Shown here piece by piece: positions 21,163 through 30,297 of a stretch of DNA of 64,000 nucleotides. The stretch covers positions 62,001 through 126,000 of the forward strand of contig CABZCK010000001.1 in NCBI GenBank assembly GCA_902524215.1, written 5' to 3'. The notes below the pieces were generated by a model. That model was not told the DNA's origin. It made no database searches and worked only from the letters and a program-made list of their open reading frames with translations. The DNA is from an uncultured SAR116 cluster alpha proteobacterium (GTDB lineage Bacteria; Pseudomonadota; Alphaproteobacteria; Puniceispirillales; Marisalimonadaceae). The position numbers and the translations under genes were made by a program. Numbering within the stretch: the stretch's first letter is position 1; each line of letters starts with the position of its first letter.

Positions 21163-21291
21163 AATTAAAATAGTTCATGCGATTAATAATCATATGTTTA
21201 GTATTGTCAATTAATCAAGAGGTAATATTCATTAATTGTTACAAAAGACTACTATTGACGTCTTAAACTTATGAGGTGTATTTATTTATTA

Positions 21292-22272
21292 ATGTTTACG
21301 AAAAAAATTGGAATAATCGGATTAGGGAGTTGGGGTAAAAATATTTATCGAAACTTAAATTTTTTTAATGTGGTAGAATTAGTATATGATGATGATTTAA
21401 ATAATCAAAATTTCAATTTAGTAGAAAAAAATAAAATAACCAAAAGTGTTAATGATATATTTTTGTCAAAAAAAATTGATAGCGTAATCATTGCAAGCCC
21501 TGCAATAACTCATAAAGATTATATAATAAAATCGCTTATAAATAATAAAAATGTTTTTGTGGAAAAGCCTTTATGCCTATCTCTTAATGATTCTAGAGAA
21601 ATTGAAAGAGTTGCAAAAGAGTTTAAGAAAATCGTATTTACTGGTCACCTTTTACAGTACCACAATGCCTTTCAAGAATTAAAACGGAATATTAAATTTG
21701 GTAAGATTGGACATTTACAGGTAATAAAAGCTAATAGATTAAACTTTGGCGCAATTAGAAAAACAGAATCTGTTTTATATGATTTAGCATCTCACGATAT
21801 ATCTATGATTTTATCAATAACTAATAAACCACCAATAAAAGTCGATGTTAATGCAATTTTTAAAAACTCAGAAAAAATTGCAGATTATATAAATATTATC
21901 TTATATTTTGAAAAAAACCTAATAGCAATTCTTAATGTAGATTGGATTAGTCCATATAAAGAACATAGATTTAGTGTATTTGGATCAAAAGGTAGCTTAA
22001 TATTTGATGACACTAAAAATTGGAAAAACAAACTAATTTTCAATCCAAGTTATCTTAACAAAAAGAATGAAGTTGTTTATAAACCAAACATTTCTATCAC
22101 AATTCAAGAAGAAGAGCCTTTAAGGAAAGAGATGGAATCCTTTTTAAATTGTATTCATCACGGCGATACGCCAATAACTGATATTAATGAAGCTATAAAT
22201 GTTCAAATAGTTTTAGAGATAATAGAAAAAAAATTAATTAGTAAATATGGATTATGTAATGGAATTTATTGA
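21292..22272 (+). CDS. Gfo/Idh/MocA family oxidoreductase (start taken at MFTKKIGIIGLG)
   Basis: IGIIGLGSWGKN Rossmann, VFVEKPLCLSL. Confidence 0.85.
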   Translation: MFTKKIGIIGLGSWGKNIYRNLNFFNVVELVYDDDLNNQNFNLVEKNKITKSVNDIFLSKKIDSVIIASPAITHKDYIIKSLINNKNVFVEKPLCLSLNDSREIERVAKEFKKIVFTGHLLQYHNAFQELKRNIKFGKIGHLQVIKANRLNFGAIRKTESVLYDLASHDISMILSITNKPPIKVDVNAIFKNSEKIADYINIILYFEKNLIAILNVDWISPYKEHRFSVFGSKGSLIFDDTKNWKNKLIFNPSYLNKKNEVVYKPNISITIQEEEPLRKEMESFLNCIHHGDTPITDINEAINVQIVLEIIEKKLISKYGLCNGIY

Positions 22273-23419
22273 CTTAAAAACTCAGCAAAAATTAATTAGA
22301 AAGAATATAGATGAAAGAATTTCTGATGTTCTAAATCATGGCCAATATATTCAAGGCCCGGAAATAAAGGATTTGGAAAACAAACTTTCTATTTTCTCAA
22401 AATCTAAATATGTATTATGTTGTTCTAGTGGAACAGATGCTCTTCTTTTAGGATTAATAGCACTTGGATTAAAACCTGGAGAAGCAGTGATAGTTCCCTC
22501 TTTTACTTTTGCCTCAACTGCTGAAGCAGTTTGTATGTTAGGGGGGATACCTTTTTTTTCAGATGTTAAATTAAACACATTTAATATTTGTGAAAAAAGT
22601 ATTTCTAAATGTATTCAAAAATCTAAAAAATTAGGTATTTCGATAAAGGGAATTATAACAGTTGGTTTGTTTGGTCAACCCTGTGACATGAACAAAATTA
22701 AAGAAGTAGCTGATGCAAATAAAATCTGGATTTTCGACGATGCAGCGCAATCTTTTGGTGCTAAATATAATAATAATATATCAGGAAATTTGTGTGAAAT
22801 TTCTGCAACATCTTTTTTCCCTGCTAAACCTTTAGGTTGCTATGGTGATGGAGGTGCTCTATTCACAAATAATGAAAGTTTTTACAAAATAGCTTATTCT
22901 TGTCATTTACACGGAATGGGAACTGATAAATATAAATATGAAAGAATTGGTCTTAATGGAAGGATTGATACATTACAAGCGGCAATCCTTCTTGAAAAAT
23001 TAAAATTATTTAAATCTGAATTAGTTAAAAGAGATAAAATAGCTAAACATTATAAGAAAGCTTTCCAAACATTGAATACAAATATTAAATTGCCTACAGT
23101 GATACCTAAAACAAAAAGTAGCTGGGCTCAATTTACAATTCAACTCTCAAAAGGTTGTAACAGAGACAAATTACAAGTCGAATTAAAAAATAAGAATATT
23201 CCTACTGCAATATATTATCCAATCCCAATACATTGTCAAACTCCTTATAAAAACTTTCCTATTTCATCTGATAATCTTAAAAATACTAATATTTTATCAA
23301 AAAATGTTATTTCTCTTCCAATGCATCCTTATCTAACAAAACAAAACATTGAGTATATTACACAAACTTTACACAATATTATAAATAACCAAAAACAAAT
23401 AAATTTCTTGCCTACTTAA
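22247..23419 (+). CDS. DegT/DnrJ/EryC1 sugar aminotransferase
   Basis: FIDLKTQQKLIRKNIDERI, CSSGTDALLLGL, FDDAAQSFGAKY, SFFPAKPLGCYGDGGA. Confidence 0.93.
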   Translation: MDYVMEFIDLKTQQKLIRKNIDERISDVLNHGQYIQGPEIKDLENKLSIFSKSKYVLCCSSGTDALLLGLIALGLKPGEAVIVPSFTFASTAEAVCMLGGIPFFSDVKLNTFNICEKSISKCIQKSKKLGISIKGIITVGLFGQPCDMNKIKEVADANKIWIFDDAAQSFGAKYNNNISGNLCEISATSFFPAKPLGCYGDGGALFTNNESFYKIAYSCHLHGMGTDKYKYERIGLNGRIDTLQAAILLEKLKLFKSELVKRDKIAKHYKKAFQTLNTNIKLPTVIPKTKSSWAQFTIQLSKGCNRDKLQVELKNKNIPTAIYYPIPIHCQTPYKNFPISSDNLKNTNILSKNVISLPMHPYLTKQNIEYITQTLHNIINNQKQINFLPT

Positions 23420-23447
23420 ATTTAAATATTTATAAAGATTAAATTAT

Positions 23448-23522
23448 GCGGGCGTAGCTCAGGGGTAGAGCACAACCTTGCCAAGGTTGGGGTCGAGGGT
23501 TCAAATCCCTTCGCCCGCTCCA
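23448..23522 (+). tRNA. tRNA-Gly(GCC), CCA encoded
   Basis: Cloverleaf: acceptor gcgggcg/cgcccgc, anticodon loop ttgccaa (GCC), T-arm gggttcaaatccc, terminal CCA. Confidence 0.97.
23483..23522 (+). repeat. attL core (3' part of tRNA-Gly)
   Basis: aaggttggggtcgagggttcaaatcccttcgcccgctcca, identical to 33835-33874. Confidence 0.95.
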
Positions 23523-23578
23523 GTTCGTCTTCGACAAGTTCTCTCAAATCTTTGGATTTCTAACCTTTTTAAAACTAT

Positions 23579-24751
23579 TTGTTTTTGAAAGGGTTCAAAA
23601 TGGTAGACAAATTGAACTATAAATATCTTTATCGAAAAAGAGATGTTTATTATTTCTCTAAACAAATCCCAAAAGATATTCGAAGCCATTATTTAAAAGA
23701 TCGAATGATCATTTGTTTAAGAACTAAATGCCCTAAAGATGCAACAAAGCTTCGTGATTCAATCTTATCAAAGCTGAATAGTCATTGGTTAAATTTAAGG
23801 ATGCAGAATGATGAGATACCCGGAATATCCTTGCTGAAAAATAGTTCAAATACAAAGAAAATAAACCATATTCCAAGACTCTCAGAAGCTCTTCAAACCT
23901 ATTTTAAGCTAAAAGGTTCAGGAAAAGGTGAGATCTTTTTTAGAGCGTCCAGAAGGGTTGTAAGGGACGTTATAAGCCTATTAAAAGATCGTTCTTTAGA
24001 TGAGTATACAACAACTGATGCATCAAGATTTAGAGATCATTTGCTAAGTAGGGGACTTGTATCATCAACAGTAAGAAGGGTGTTTTCAATCATTCGTGCG
24101 ATCATTAATTTATCCATACAAGAGCATGGATTAGAGTGTAAAAATGCTTTTGCTAAGAGGTATATCCCAGACCTTGAGGACTCTATTCAAAGAATGCCTA
24201 TACCTTTAGAAACAATCAAAGTAATCCAACAAGAATGTATGAAAATTAATGATCCCAATCGATGGCTTATTGCACTCTTATCAGATACTGGCATGCGATT
24301 ATCAGAAGCACTTGGATTAAAAATGGAAGATATAAAACTGAATGAAAAAATACCTCATATAAATTTAATTCCTAACTCTACTCGTAAATTGAAAACGAAA
24401 TCAAGCTCACGACAAATTCCTTTAGTAGGTGCAGCACTATGGGCTGCAAATCAAATCTCATTGAATGTGAAAGATGAATTTGCTTTTCCTCATTATACTA
24501 AAAAGGAATATTGTCATACAAATTCTGCAAGTGCTGCATTAAACAAATGGCTTAAACCAAGAGTTCCCAAAAAATGTGTCATTCATAGTTTTAGACATAG
24601 TATGAGAGATAGATTAAGAGAGATAAATACCCCAAGTGAAATGATTGACCAAATAGGAGGGTGGTCTAATCAATCTATAGGCAAAAATTATGGATCTGGA
24701 TATACATTAAAAAATTTACTTGAAGCAATGCATAAAATTTCAGATGATTAA
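23579..24751 (+). CDS. tyrosine recombinase/integrase
   Basis: LLSDTGMRLSEALGLKMEDI (R), SSSRQIPL, HSFRHSMRDRL (HxxR), GGWSNQSIGKNYG (Tyr); N-terminal YLYRKRDVYYFSKQIPKDIR typical of alphaproteobacterial integrases. Confidence 0.95.
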   Translation: MFLKGFKMVDKLNYKYLYRKRDVYYFSKQIPKDIRSHYLKDRMIICLRTKCPKDATKLRDSILSKLNSHWLNLRMQNDEIPGISLLKNSSNTKKINHIPRLSEALQTYFKLKGSGKGEIFFRASRRVVRDVISLLKDRSLDEYTTTDASRFRDHLLSRGLVSSTVRRVFSIIRAIINLSIQEHGLECKNAFAKRYIPDLEDSIQRMPIPLETIKVIQQECMKINDPNRWLIALLSDTGMRLSEALGLKMEDIKLNEKIPHINLIPNSTRKLKTKSSSRQIPLVGAALWAANQISLNVKDEFAFPHYTKKEYCHTNSASAALNKWLKPRVPKKCVIHSFRHSMRDRLREINTPSEMIDQIGGWSNQSIGKNYGSGYTLKNLLEAMHKISDD

Positions 24752-24754
24752 TAG

Positions 24755-25939
24755 ATGAAATTTATAATAAATATTCTGTTTGTAATGAGTATTTTTATAA
24801 CTCCTCAAACCTTTGCTGACACATTTAAATCTAAACGAGCAGAAGCTATTAAGAATTATAAAAATGGTGAAGTAAAATTAGCTTTTAAAAAATTAGAAGC
24901 TTTAGTGAAAAAAGGCGATAGTGAAGCAGCTCGTGACATGGCACTTATTTTTTTAAAAGGCAAATTAGACAAAGATAAAGCATATGTTTGGTTTGAAAAA
25001 GCAGCAAAAATGTGTAATTCTCGTGCTCTAGAGTATTTAAAAATTATATACTTTGAAAGGGGAAGTTTTTATTTTAAGCCCTCGAGAATTGAATACCTCA
25101 AATCTAAATGTAAGAATTATAAAAATAAAAATATAAAAATATCTGAAAAGCCTAAAAAGAAACTATTTAAAAAGAAAAATTCTAAAAATAAAACTAGCAA
25201 CATTCAAAAGAAACCAACTTTTATAACTAAAAGAGTAGAAAATACGTGGAAACAAATAATTCCTTATAAAAATGAATTAAAAAGAATAGGTCATGGTTCT
25301 GCATTCGCGATCTCAAAGAATGGTCATTTTTTAACAAATGAACATGTAATATCAAGATGCATAGAGGTCGATATCCTATATAATAAAATGCTTGGGAAAG
25401 CCAAGATATTAAAAACGAACAAAAGTTTAGATGTTGCAATTCTTAAAGTAAATGCCTTAACTCCATTCTATTTAAATTTTGATGACAAAAATTATGTCAT
25501 TGGTGAAACGTTATATGCTGCTGGATATCCATTTACTATTAATTTAGTAAGGAAAAAAAATCTTGCCTCCCCAACTTTAGCTTTTTCAAGTGGTGAATTA
25601 GTAAACACAGAACTATTTCAAACAAATAGATTAATTGTCAGTATTCCAATTGCAAGTGGGAATAGTGGCGGTCCTGTGATTGGTAAATATGGTCTTATTA
25701 GAGGACAAATCACTTCAGGTTTTAAAATGGAAGATAGTTTAAAAAAAATTAAGTTAGATAAATACCTCTCAGAAAATATCACATATAGTGTTATGTCATC
25801 ATCTATAATGTTGAAAAAATGGATTAACGATACTAATATATTATTTTTAAGAAAAGGAAGAAGAATTGAAAAATATGATTCTGATGAAATTGGAGAAATA
25901 GCAACGCGAACAGTCGCGTATGTTGCTTGTTATAGATAG
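24755..25939 (+). CDS. secreted Sel1-like/trypsin-like serine protease
   Basis: Signal peptide MKFIINILFVMSIFITPQTFADT; ALKDMAL-type Sel1 region (ARDMALIFLKGKLDKDKAYVWFEKAAKM); protease GHGSAFAISKNGHFLTNEHVIS (H), SLDVAILKV (D), ASGNSGGPVIG (S). Confidence 0.88.
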   Translation: MKFIINILFVMSIFITPQTFADTFKSKRAEAIKNYKNGEVKLAFKKLEALVKKGDSEAARDMALIFLKGKLDKDKAYVWFEKAAKMCNSRALEYLKIIYFERGSFYFKPSRIEYLKSKCKNYKNKNIKISEKPKKKLFKKKNSKNKTSNIQKKPTFITKRVENTWKQIIPYKNELKRIGHGSAFAISKNGHFLTNEHVISRCIEVDILYNKMLGKAKILKTNKSLDVAILKVNALTPFYLNFDDKNYVIGETLYAAGYPFTINLVRKKNLASPTLAFSSGELVNTELFQTNRLIVSIPIASGNSGGPVIGKYGLIRGQITSGFKMEDSLKKIKLDKYLSENITYSVMSSSIMLKKWINDTNILFLRKGRRIEKYDSDEIGEIATRTVAYVACYR

Positions 25940-25941
25940 TT

Positions 25942-27219
25942 ATGAAAAGTTTATTGTCCAAATCGTCTTTAGACAGACTTTTGAAACTAGACGATCAAGA
26001 AAGAAATCGTCTTGAAAGAAAAGGTGTTGAAATGGGAACAATTAATTCGCCTGCACCCTCAGCTAAATCACTTTGCCAATTTGAGTTAGATGAAAAAAAT
26101 AAACTTATTAAAGCATTTAAAAAGTTTAAAAACGATGCATCCAAACAATTAGAAAAACTGAATAAAGAGAAAACACAGTTACATAAAAAATTAGATATTC
26201 AGTTACCAAAATTTGCAGAACGAACTGAAGAAAACATTCAACTAGAAAGAGATCAGACAGAACAAACACTTGGAGAAAAAAGTAGTAAATTTGAAGAGGC
26301 TAAAAGTAAGTATTGGGAATCACACAAAGTTTTATCTACCATTAAAATTCAAGTTAACCAGAGACCTTTAAGTACACAATTTGTAACATTTTATGTACCT
26401 TTTATGATACTTCTTGCTTTTGCAGAAGTTTTTGTAAACAGTTTAGCATTTGAACTTTTCTTTGAATCAAGTCAATTAATATCCATTATTGTAGCAACTG
26501 GGGTTGGAGCAATGCTAGTCTTTTTTGCCCATATCACAGGCTCATCATTTAAAAGAACTCAATCAAAAGAAATACCTGTGTCTAAAGCTAATACTTATTT
26601 GTCAATGGGTGTTTTAAATAGTCTTGTTGTTGTTTTAATTTTTTACTTGTCCAAAATGAGACAAGCATTTGTGTCTATAACTAATCAAGAGGAACAAGGT
26701 TTTGGCATTGATCCAGATAAACTTCTTAGCTCAGACACACCGGGGCTTAATGAAGCACTTGGATCACCAAATATTCTAGATGCTCTTATGCAAGTTAATC
26801 TTGGTCCAGAGGGTATGTTTTTGTTGCTTATCAATGTTGCTGTTTATGTTTGTGGTTTTGTAGCAGCTTTCGTGCGACACGATACTCACCCTGACTATGA
26901 AAGGGCACAAAAAAATTATGATAAAGACCGTAAAGAATTGTTTAAAGTCCGAAAATTATTAGATGATAAGTTAGCTAATATTGATAAAAAAAGAGCAGAT
27001 ATGTATCAAAAAAACAAACAAGAAACAGATATTTCAGAAGAAGATCTTAGTCAAATTGATGAAGAATTAGATGAATTAAATAGTCTTATTTCCGAGCTTA
27101 GTAATAGAGTTAATGAAATTTTTAATGAAAAGTTAAGTATTTTTAGAAATGCAAATATTAATAATAGAAAAAAACCTTCCCCAGAATATTTTAAAGAGGA
27201 TAGTTATAAAATTGTTTAG
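25942..27219 (+). CDS. uncharacterised membrane protein: coiled coil, ~4 TM helices, C-terminal coiled coil
   Basis: Hydrophobic segments FYVPFMILLAFAEVFVNSLAF, SIIVATGVGAMLVFFAH, YLSMGVLNSLVVVLIFYL, MFLLLINVAVYVCGFVAAFV flanked by Lys/Glu-rich heptad-like regions. Confidence 0.75.
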   Translation: MKSLLSKSSLDRLLKLDDQERNRLERKGVEMGTINSPAPSAKSLCQFELDEKNKLIKAFKKFKNDASKQLEKLNKEKTQLHKKLDIQLPKFAERTEENIQLERDQTEQTLGEKSSKFEEAKSKYWESHKVLSTIKIQVNQRPLSTQFVTFYVPFMILLAFAEVFVNSLAFELFFESSQLISIIVATGVGAMLVFFAHITGSSFKRTQSKEIPVSKANTYLSMGVLNSLVVVLIFYLSKMRQAFVSITNQEEQGFGIDPDKLLSSDTPGLNEALGSPNILDALMQVNLGPEGMFLLLINVAVYVCGFVAAFVRHDTHPDYERAQKNYDKDRKELFKVRKLLDDKLANIDKKRADMYQKNKQETDISEEDLSQIDEELDELNSLISELSNRVNEIFNEKLSIFRNANINNRKKPSPEYFKEDSYKIV

Positions 27220-27919
27220 GTTATTATCCATTATTTTTGTTTTTAACCTAACAAGCTTAGGAGTTTTAGCTTCAGAAAAATATTGTCTTAAAGAAGAAAC
27301 TTCTAAACCTATAGTCATTAATATATTTGGAGAAAGTTACCAAAATAAGGACGATAAAAGAGCCTTCTTAAATGGATTAAATAAAATTAGTCAAAGTTTT
27401 AAAGCAGGAAATAGGATTAGAATTGTCACTCATAAGAATGAAAACGCTAAGATTCAAATTGATCAATGTGTACCGGGATGTCCAAAAAAAGATTTTCTCG
27501 ATAAGCTTATTGACACTGATTGTAGTGTTCAGGTTGCAAAAAAAGATATGGTTATTTTTAAGAACAGATATAGCAAAATAATAAAATCTGAATTAGCTAG
27601 AGGGGGTAATGAATACAGCGTTATTGATCATCTATCTAGTTTGGATAATTATTATAGAGGAAGAAACTTAAGTAATCAAAAAACATATATTTTTCATTCA
27701 CTTTTACCATATGATGTTGACCCTAATGATAAAAATTCTTTTAATAAGAACTTTGTTCAAATAACCCAAAGCTTTGACTTATCTGAGATTTCATTGCCTG
27801 ATGTTACCTTTATAAATCCAAATAGAAGTAAAAATACTTTAAAATTTTGGGATGATCTTAAACTTGACGGAGATCAATCGGGCTTACAAGTGGAATTCGA
27901 AACTAAAGTTATTGATTAG
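27213..27919 (+). CDS. secreted vWA-like protein (start uncertain; TTG 27213 overlaps upstream stop, ORF-track start 27149)
   Basis: LFRLLSIIFVFNLTSLGVLAS signal peptide; IVINIFGESYQ, CVPGCPKKDF, late LPDVTFINPNRSKNTLKFWDDL matches the layout of vWA-like proteins with a C.PG and terminal FW motif. Confidence 0.6.
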
Positions 27920-30149
27920 AACTAGAATTACTTATATTACTTTTTGAGGGCTTCTTTTTACAATTGTTTTCCCCTTCAGGACAACATATAGGATTTATTG
28001 TAACTGCATTAATTGCTTGATTTGAAGCAACATCATACATTTTCTTTTTAGTAAGTTGTTTCTTAGCCCAAGCACAAACAGGTCTACATTGGTTAAATAA
28101 AAATTTCTTAAGATCCATCTTTCTATTTGAAAAACAATCTGTTTTTTTTCTGACTTTTGCAGCCAAACTATTCTTTTTTCTTAAAATTTTTATCATTTCT
28201 TCAGCTTGTGGAGTACTTGAGTAACTTGAGAAAATTGGATTTTGATTATATAAATCAAATAACATTGCTGTGCTTTTATCATCTCCAGCTTCATGACCTT
28301 GCATTAGAAAATTAATTACAACTGGTTTAATCTCCTCAGGAGAATAAGCTCTAGCATTGGCTGATAATTGATCTTTCATAATAGTCGCGATTATTTCGCA
28401 TCCAATAGCTTGGTTAGAATCGCAAGCTTTTTCTGAAAGTTCATGAGCCTCATCATAATCTTGGTTATTAAAAGCTATCTCAGCTTTTTTATAAATAACT
28501 GTACCATCATTAGCACATATTTTACCTAGTCTATCAAAATCAACATCTAAATATTGATGGTTTACTCCTAATCTCCACTCTTCAGTTAAATAAACTTCAT
28601 AATCTGAACATGAATTTTTTCCATTTAATCTAATTTCAATTAACACTTTGTTTTTATCGAAATCTATTTGAGCTTGCATCATGAGTGCTTGCATTGATTT
28701 CTTTCCCTTTTTTGAAGGACTGACTACTTTAATGCACTTTCCAGCTAACTTTCTTTGTGCTTTTTGGATTATCTCTATATCAAATTCATTTTTATTAGTG
28801 GCATATTTTAATGCATTACAATCATTATAAATCTTAGTCTCTAAAAATTGACGTGCATATTGACTATCATCTTGTTTAATTAAACCGATATACACTTCCT
28901 TAGAAAATGGAATTTTATTCATATTTCTAACAACTTTTGATGAAGAAATTACTTCAGACATTACCACGTCCTCTTTATATTCTGTTTTAAATAAATATAT
29001 CAAATCCGAGATAGTTTGCGGCTTTAGGACATTCCAATTTATATTACTAAGAACAACACCAACATCTTCTTCTTTACTTGCAAATTCGGTAGGGTTTCCT
29101 TCCGCTAACAGCTCCGCCTCTAACTTCAACTCTTTTCCAATGATTTTTTTGCTTAAAGGAGATGATGAAAGAAAACTCTTAGCTTTTTTAAAATGGGCTC
29201 TTGGATCATTTTCTAAAGATTTCAAAATTGAAGCAAAATCAACGTCATCGCCAGATTCAGCATTTTCCATCATCAGCAACGCTATTTTTTTACTCTTAGG
29301 AAGACCTTTATCGCCATTTCTCCACCATTTAGATACGATAGGAGATGCTTTTGTATCTCCTGCTATTGCAGCGAAGACACAAGACAGAGGATTACCTTTT
29401 GATTTAAAACCTAATTTACTTTTTTTTATATTACATGATTTAAAATCGTAACCGTACTGGTTTGCAATTTTTGATAATTTATTAATTTGTTTATCACTAG
29501 CTTTTTCATAAAATTCTGGCAATTTCTGTACAAGAGGATTTAAATTCGCACCCGATTTCGGCTTTAACATACGATTTGCAGCTTTTATAAAATCATTAGT
29601 ATTTCCTTTATCAAAAGAAATTAGATAATAACTGGATGCATTGCCTTCCAAATGCCCACTAACGATACATCTTGCAATCTTGTTTGCTAATTTTTTGTCT
29701 CTCTTATTATAACTCTTACAAGCTTTTTTACTGATCGCTCCACTTAATTTTATATAAAGTTTGTCTCTTTTCTTTTTACATTTTGATGAACCATTTTCAG
29801 CGCATTTTTCATAATATTTTAATGCAAGTTTATTGTTTTGTTTTGAAAACTCTCCCTCTTCATAGTTTATTGCTAAAAATATTATTGCTTTTTGATAGTC
29901 ATCATCAGCTGCAGATTTTATAAATTTTAAACCTTTTTTAACGTTTTCTTCAGAAGAACCCTCTCCTCCAATTAATATTTTACCTATTATAAAAAGACTC
30001 TCTGGGTCACCATTTAATGCTTTAGCATAACCTAATCTATAGGCTGCATCAAATTCTTCATTTTCATATAAATCTGTTACTTCACCAGCTTTTAATGATC
30101 CTGATATTAAAATAAAAAGTACAACTAATATCTTTTGTAAGAAATTCAT
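27909..30149 (-). CDS. large secreted Sel1-repeat protein
   Basis: Signal peptide MNFLQKILVVLFILISGSLKAG; Sel1-type repeats (AYRLGYAKALNGDPESLFIIGKILIGGEGSSEENVKKGLKFIKSAADDDYQKAIIFLAINYEEGEF). Confidence 0.75.
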   Translation of the reverse strand: MNFLQKILVVLFILISGSLKAGEVTDLYENEEFDAAYRLGYAKALNGDPESLFIIGKILIGGEGSSEENVKKGLKFIKSAADDDYQKAIIFLAINYEEGEFSKQNNKLALKYYEKCAENGSSKCKKKRDKLYIKLSGAISKKACKSYNKRDKKLANKIARCIVSGHLEGNASSYYLISFDKGNTNDFIKAANRMLKPKSGANLNPLVQKLPEFYEKASDKQINKLSKIANQYGYDFKSCNIKKSKLGFKSKGNPLSCVFAAIAGDTKASPIVSKWWRNGDKGLPKSKKIALLMMENAESGDDVDFASILKSLENDPRAHFKKAKSFLSSSPLSKKIIGKELKLEAELLAEGNPTEFASKEEDVGVVLSNINWNVLKPQTISDLIYLFKTEYKEDVVMSEVISSSKVVRNMNKIPFSKEVYIGLIKQDDSQYARQFLETKIYNDCNALKYATNKNEFDIEIIQKAQRKLAGKCIKVVSPSKKGKKSMQALMMQAQIDFDKNKVLIEIRLNGKNSCSDYEVYLTEEWRLGVNHQYLDVDFDRLGKICANDGTVIYKKAEIAFNNQDYDEAHELSEKACDSNQAIGCEIIATIMKDQLSANARAYSPEEIKPVVINFLMQGHEAGDDKSTAMLFDLYNQNPIFSSYSSTPQAEEMIKILRKKNSLAAKVRKKTDCFSNRKMDLKKFLFNQCRPVCAWAKKQLTKKKMYDVASNQAINAVTINPICCPEGENNCKKKPSKSNISNSSSNQ

Positions 30150-30297
30150 ATCAATATTATATTAATGATTCTATTTTCTGCAATAGTATTGAACATGTTT
30201 ATTAATTAACTGTTCTTAGTATAGGCCCTCTGGGACCCTCTTTATTAATATAGTATTCTGAATTGTTATATAAATTACATTAATATAAGTTACCTTT

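Noticed and set aside
23501-23689. 62-aa minus ORF across tRNA-Gly and integrase start
   Set aside because: Overlaps a tRNA and the integrase on the other strand; spurious.
29140-29451. 103-aa + strand ORF inside the Sel1 protein gene
   Set aside because: Antisense shadow of a longer, family-consistent ORF.
30150-30297. ggccctctgggaccct motif between the Sel1 and PolA-like genes
   Set aside because: Imperfect symmetry without T-tract; likely ordinary divergent promoter region, no support for a specific element.
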